A stretch of 7,299 nucleotides of DNA, taken from Acidobacteriota bacterium. Its GTDB lineage: Bacteria > Acidobacteriota > Terriglobia > Terriglobales > Acidobacteriaceae. The notes below the pieces were generated by a model, which was not told where the DNA came from, did no database searches, and was given only the letters and a program-made list of their open reading frames with translations. A program made the translations under genes and the position numbers. Shown here piece after piece: positions 5,729-7,299 of this stretch (within the stretch, counting starts at the first letter, position 1; the number at the start of each line of letters is the position of its first letter). The stretch lies in assembly GCA_021798655.1 (NCBI GenBank), contig JAJZFE010000409.1, forward strand, positions 1 to 7,299, read 5' to 3'.

Positions 5729-6238
5729 ATGAGCGAAGCGGCGGTGGCGGCGAATGTGGTGGCGTTTGCGGTGACGCAGATGCGGAAGACGGAGCGGGAT
5801 ATCCAGCGCTGCGTGGAGCAGCTTAGCGAAGAGCAGATGTGGTCGCGCGGGGGCGAGTGGGAGAACTCGGTGGGGAACCTGCTGCTGCACCTGGAGGGGA
5901 ACATGCGGCAGTGGATTCTGCATGGCGTGGACGAGCAGCCGGATGTGCGGGAGCGGGATGCGGAGTTTGCGCTGGAGGCGCGGGGGAGCAAGGCTGAGGT
6001 GTGGCAGAGGTTTGCAGGGACGCTGGCGGAGTCGTGCGCGGTGATCGAGCGGGTGACGCCGGAGCGGCTGCTGGAGGTGATCGATCCGCAGCCGAATGGG
6101 ACATGGCGGCACGCGACGGTGCTGGAGGCGATTCTGCTGGTGGAGGGGCACGTGCGGCAGCACATGGGGCAGATTGTGGTGCTGACCAAGCAGAGGGTGA
6201 GAAGGGATCTGGACTTGAGTATGCCGCGGCGGCGGTGA
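5729..6238 (+). CDS. DinB-like four-helix-bundle protein, putative metal site
   Basis: This 169-aa helical protein resembles the DinB/DUF664/DUF1572 group, whose members include thiol-dependent S-transferases and many of unknown function. The fold signature is visible: an N-terminal helix, then NLLLHLEGNMRQWI (50-63) with His54, and a late helix VEGHVRQHMGQI (138-149) with His141 and His145. These three histidines are placed as in the family's metal-binding triad. The sequence between them is charged and helix-prone, with no signal peptide or membrane segment, so it is probably cytosolic. It starts 20 bases after the flippase and is likely in the same transcript. Its substrate is not known, and nothing in the sequence ties it to glycan export. 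Despite the family name, an SOS role should not be assumed. Confidence 0.82.
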   Translation: MSEAAVAANVVAFAVTQMRKTERDIQRCVEQLSEEQMWSRGGEWENSVGNLLLHLEGNMRQWILHGVDEQPDVRERDAEFALEARGSKAEVWQRFAGTLAESCAVIERVTPERLLEVIDPQPNGTWRHATVLEAILLVEGHVRQHMGQIVVLTKQRVRRDLDLSMPRRR

Positions 6239-6271
6239 TTGACGGGTGTGTGGTGTATGCCTACACTATAC
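6239..6271 (+). promoter_or_regulatory. promoter and operator of HigBA module 2
   Basis: TTGACG (6239-6244) and TACACT (6262-6267) are exactly 17 bases apart, a strong sigma-70-like promoter starting directly after the DinB-family stop. The inverted repeat GTGTA-TGCC-TACAC (6253-6266) overlaps the -10, and an outer GTAT/ATAC pair (6255-6258, 6268-6271) adds to the symmetry, as expected for a HigA operator. Transcription should start near 6273-6275. Confidence 0.65.
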
Positions 6272-6290
6272 GCAGGCGGGACACGCAGAG

Positions 6291-6569
6291 ATGATCAAGT
6301 CCTTCAAGCACAAAGGGCTGGAGAAGTTCTTCCGGACAGATTCAAAAGCGGGGATCATACCCAGTCACGCGAGACGGCTGGGTGAACAGCTTTTTGTTCT
6401 CCATCGAGCGACTGTGCCGCAGGATATGGCCTTTGATGGATGGGGGCTGCATCCACTGCATGGAAAGCTTGAAGGCCATTGGTCGGTAAAGGTCAATGGC
6501 AATTGGCGGATGACCTTTCGGATGGATGGTGGTCACGCCGAGGTTGTCGACTATCAGGACTATCACTGA
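6291..6569 (+). CDS. higB: HigB/RelE-family toxin, module 2
   Basis: This 92-aa toxin belongs to the RelE/HigB superfamily of ribosome-dependent mRNA interferases. The start MIKSFKHKGLEKFF is the near-invariant HigB N-terminus. A longer in-frame GTG at 6246 would begin upstream of the predicted -10 and is rejected. The core HPLHGKLEGHWSVKVNGNWR (54-73) contains Lys59. The protein ends DYQDYH with Asp90-Tyr91-His92; in characterised HigB (Proteus plasmid Rts1 type) a lysine near 57 and the terminal Asp-Tyr-His are the active-site residues, so this copy looks catalytically complete. The ribosome site before the ATG is weak. The antitoxin begins 17 bases downstream. Base use is visibly richer in A/T than the flippase and DinB-family genes, suggesting acquisition. 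Pairwise similarity to module 1 is limited to the family core. Confidence 0.92.
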   Translation: MIKSFKHKGLEKFFRTDSKAGIIPSHARRLGEQLFVLHRATVPQDMAFDGWGLHPLHGKLEGHWSVKVNGNWRMTFRMDGGHAEVVDYQDYH

Positions 6570-6586
6570 AGTAAAGGAGCAAGGCG

Positions 6587-6886
6587 ATGGTTATGTGTAA
6601 TCCACCACATCCGGGCAGAATCGTTCGCGCAGCGATGGGGGAATCCATCACGATTACTGCCCTGGCAAAGCACCTTGGAACGACCCGGTCGCAAATCTCT
6701 ATGATTTTGAACGGCCGCGCAGGGATTTCGCCGCTTATGGGCCTGAAGATGGACGAGGCTTTTGGTAAATCGCAGGGTTTCTTCGCTGGACTTCAGGCCG
6801 ACTACGACCTGGCGCAGGCGCTGAAGGTGAAGCGGAAGAGAGTAGCCTGCTTACCGAAGGCTACGTTTCTGAATCAAGCAGCTTAG
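6587..6886 (+). CDS. higA: HigA-family antitoxin, module 2 (XRE-type helix-turn-helix)
   Basis: This 99-aa antitoxin would bind HigB of the same module and the palindrome over the module 2 promoter. It opens with the classic HigA lead-in NPPHPGRIVRAAMG (5-18), followed by a helix-turn-helix at about 22-62: ITALAKHLGTTRSQISMILN, then the AGISPLMGLKMDEAFG segment. The C-terminal tail from about 75 is basic. AAAGGAG (6573-6579) stands 7 bases before ATG 6587. A second ATG two codons later is possible but less well spaced. The tail-end WLxxQxxYDL block of HigA is present in altered form (FFAGLQADYDLAQAL, 65-79). The hairpin element at 6901 begins 14 bases after the stop and may end or stabilise the transcript. 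Confidence 0.9.
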   Translation: MVMCNPPHPGRIVRAAMGESITITALAKHLGTTRSQISMILNGRAGISPLMGLKMDEAFGKSQGFFAGLQADYDLAQALKVKRKRVACLPKATFLNQAA

Positions 6887-6900
6887 AGGAGTTTTCCTTC

Positions 6901-7013
6901 AGGTGTGGCTCTATAGATCGGGCCTCCGGCCCTCAGGCATTCACGGTGCGGCGGTTCGTAGGGCTTCGCCCTACGCTGGTATAGAACGGGCCTCTGGCCC
7001 TAAGGCCACACCT
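6901..7013. repeat. 113-base cloverleaf-like hairpin element
   Basis: A perfect 9-bp terminal inverted repeat (AGGTGTGGC 6901-6909, GCCACACCT 7005-7013) encloses three hairpins. These are GGGCC-TCC-GGCCC (6920-6932), the 8-bp CGTAGGGC-TTC-GCCCTACG (6957-6975), and GGGCC-TCT-GGCCC (6988-7000). Hairpins 1 and 3 lie in a 23-base direct repeat (6911-6933 and 6979-7001) with three mismatches. It has no T-run and no coding capacity, so it looks like a REP/BIME- or MITE-like unit. I recall similar wording in Acidobacteriaceae intergenic DNA, unverified. Confidence 0.75.
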
Positions 7014-7154
7014 ATGTGGAAACTGCTCTAGCTGCGTCGTTGCGTTCTTCGATGCTTACGAGGGGTTCGCCCTCGGTGGAGACGGTCAAGCCCTTTGCCG
7101 TTGCAAGCTCGCGGGGCGCGCTGGGCCGTTCGACCCTGATCAGAGTGGACAGTG

Positions 7155-7160
7155 TAAAAT
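7155..7160 (+). promoter_or_regulatory. candidate -10 box for the last gene
   Basis: TAAAAT in a GTGTAAAATTAG context stands out as the most A/T-rich spot in the region. The best -35 candidate, TTCGAC (7129-7134), is 20 bases away, which is long. It would give a leader of about 75-80 nt containing the 7178-7194 hairpin. Confidence 0.3.
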
Positions 7161-7242
7161 TAGGCATGGGCGCGAGTGACCTGGGAATCAGGTCGGCTGC
7201 GCGCACTTCCCCCCGAGCCTTATTCCCCGGAGCCAAGATTTC

Positions 7243-7299
7243 GTGAGCGAAACCACTGCTGTGTCTGCCAACGTCCGTCGTCCGTCTGCTGTGATTCTT
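7243..7299 (+). CDS. 5' fragment of a gene running off the window (possible nucleotidyltransferase)
   Basis: GTG 7243 opens 19 codons to the window edge, read as MSETTAVSANVRRPSAVIL. GGAG at 7229-7232 is 10 bases upstream, a reasonable ribosome site. After a polar, low-complexity start the last residues (SAVIL) are a hydrophobic strand at the place where sugar-nucleotide pyrophosphorylases such as GlmU have their first strand before the AAGxGTRM loop. That loop would lie just beyond the window, so this is only a guess; many Rossmann-like proteins begin the same way. The existence of a gene here is moderately supported, and the function is not established. Confidence 0.45.
   Translation, partial: MSETTAVSANVRRPSAVIL

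Larger units (their letters stand above)
6887..7242. other. non-coding region between higA and the last gene
   Basis: 356 bases without a convincing gene. The first third is the 113-base hairpin element. Beyond it are a 6-bp hairpin CGAGGG/CCCTCG with a 5-base loop (7059-7075), a TAAAAT box (7155-7160), a perfect 6-bp hairpin GACCTG/CAGGTC (7178-7194) and a GGAG ribosome site (7229-7232). Open frames exist on both strands (about 75 codons each) but show no recognisable motif. Confidence 0.6.

Noticed and set aside
6246..6290. Longer N-terminus for the module 2 toxin from GTG 6246
   Set aside because: It begins upstream of the predicted -10 and lacks a ribosome site, and the HigB family starts precisely at MIKSF (6291).
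6887..6898. Terminator AGGA/TCCT directly after the module 2 antitoxin
   Set aside because: The 4-bp stem with a 4-base loop is too weak and lacks a T-tail.
6901..7013. tRNA gene, because of the cloverleaf-like shape
   Set aside because: Stem lengths and loop sizes (9-bp outer stem, 3-base loops) do not match a tRNA, and no TTCGANNC T-loop or 3' acceptor pairing is present.
7012..7236. Open frames on both strands in the right-hand non-coding region (about 75 codons each)
   Set aside because: No motif. The minus-strand frame needs a TTG or internal ATG without a ribosome site and ends at the hairpin-element edge, and the plus-strand frame overlaps the leader of the last gene. A remnant gene tail on the minus strand cannot be fully excluded.

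Overview
The window looks like chromosome of a soil acidobacterium (Terriglobia/Acidobacteriaceae type). The reasons are a GC-rich sequence with strongly G-biased third codon positions (gtg, ctg, gcg, cgg), housekeeping proteins of the kind seen in that group, and non-coding hairpin repeats that resemble ones I recall from those genomes. The organism call is inference from memory; no search was run.

Layout, left to right: (1) sthA, a soluble pyridine nucleotide transhydrogenase, from base 60. (2) A leader of about 250 bases holding a hairpin-rich, repeat-like segment, a candidate promoter and two small hairpins, leading into a divergent ROK-family gene (1708-2700). (3) HigBA toxin-antitoxin module 1, starting 29 bases after the ROK stop. 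(4) mutM (Fpg DNA glycosylase) on the minus strand, meeting higA tail to tail on a shared TTAA. (5) A 133-base divergent intergenic region dominated by a 7-base tandem repeat (GAGATNN) that forms the mutM leader. (6) A two-gene plus-strand unit: a multi-pass polysaccharide flippase-like protein and a DinB-fold protein. (7) A second, unrelated HigBA module with a good promoter and operator-like palindrome. (8) A 113-base element of three small hairpins enclosed by a 9-bp inverted repeat, then non-coding leader. (9) The first 19 codons of a gene that runs off the window.

How it fits together: there is no single pathway. Redox balance (sthA), sugar metabolism or sensing (ROK), oxidative DNA repair (mutM), envelope glycan export (flippase) and a small putative metal-dependent enzyme form an ordinary chromosomal mosaic. 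Two small HigBA cassettes sit at gene boundaries. Both are less G-biased than their neighbours and both have -10 elements inside short palindromes, as expected for autoregulated toxin-antitoxin operons.

I see no clear new multi-gene system. The best leads are the heptamer repeat in the mutM leader, the 113-base cloverleaf-like element, the ROK protein lacking the usual phosphate-binding motif, and the near-leaderless promoter of the first higB.
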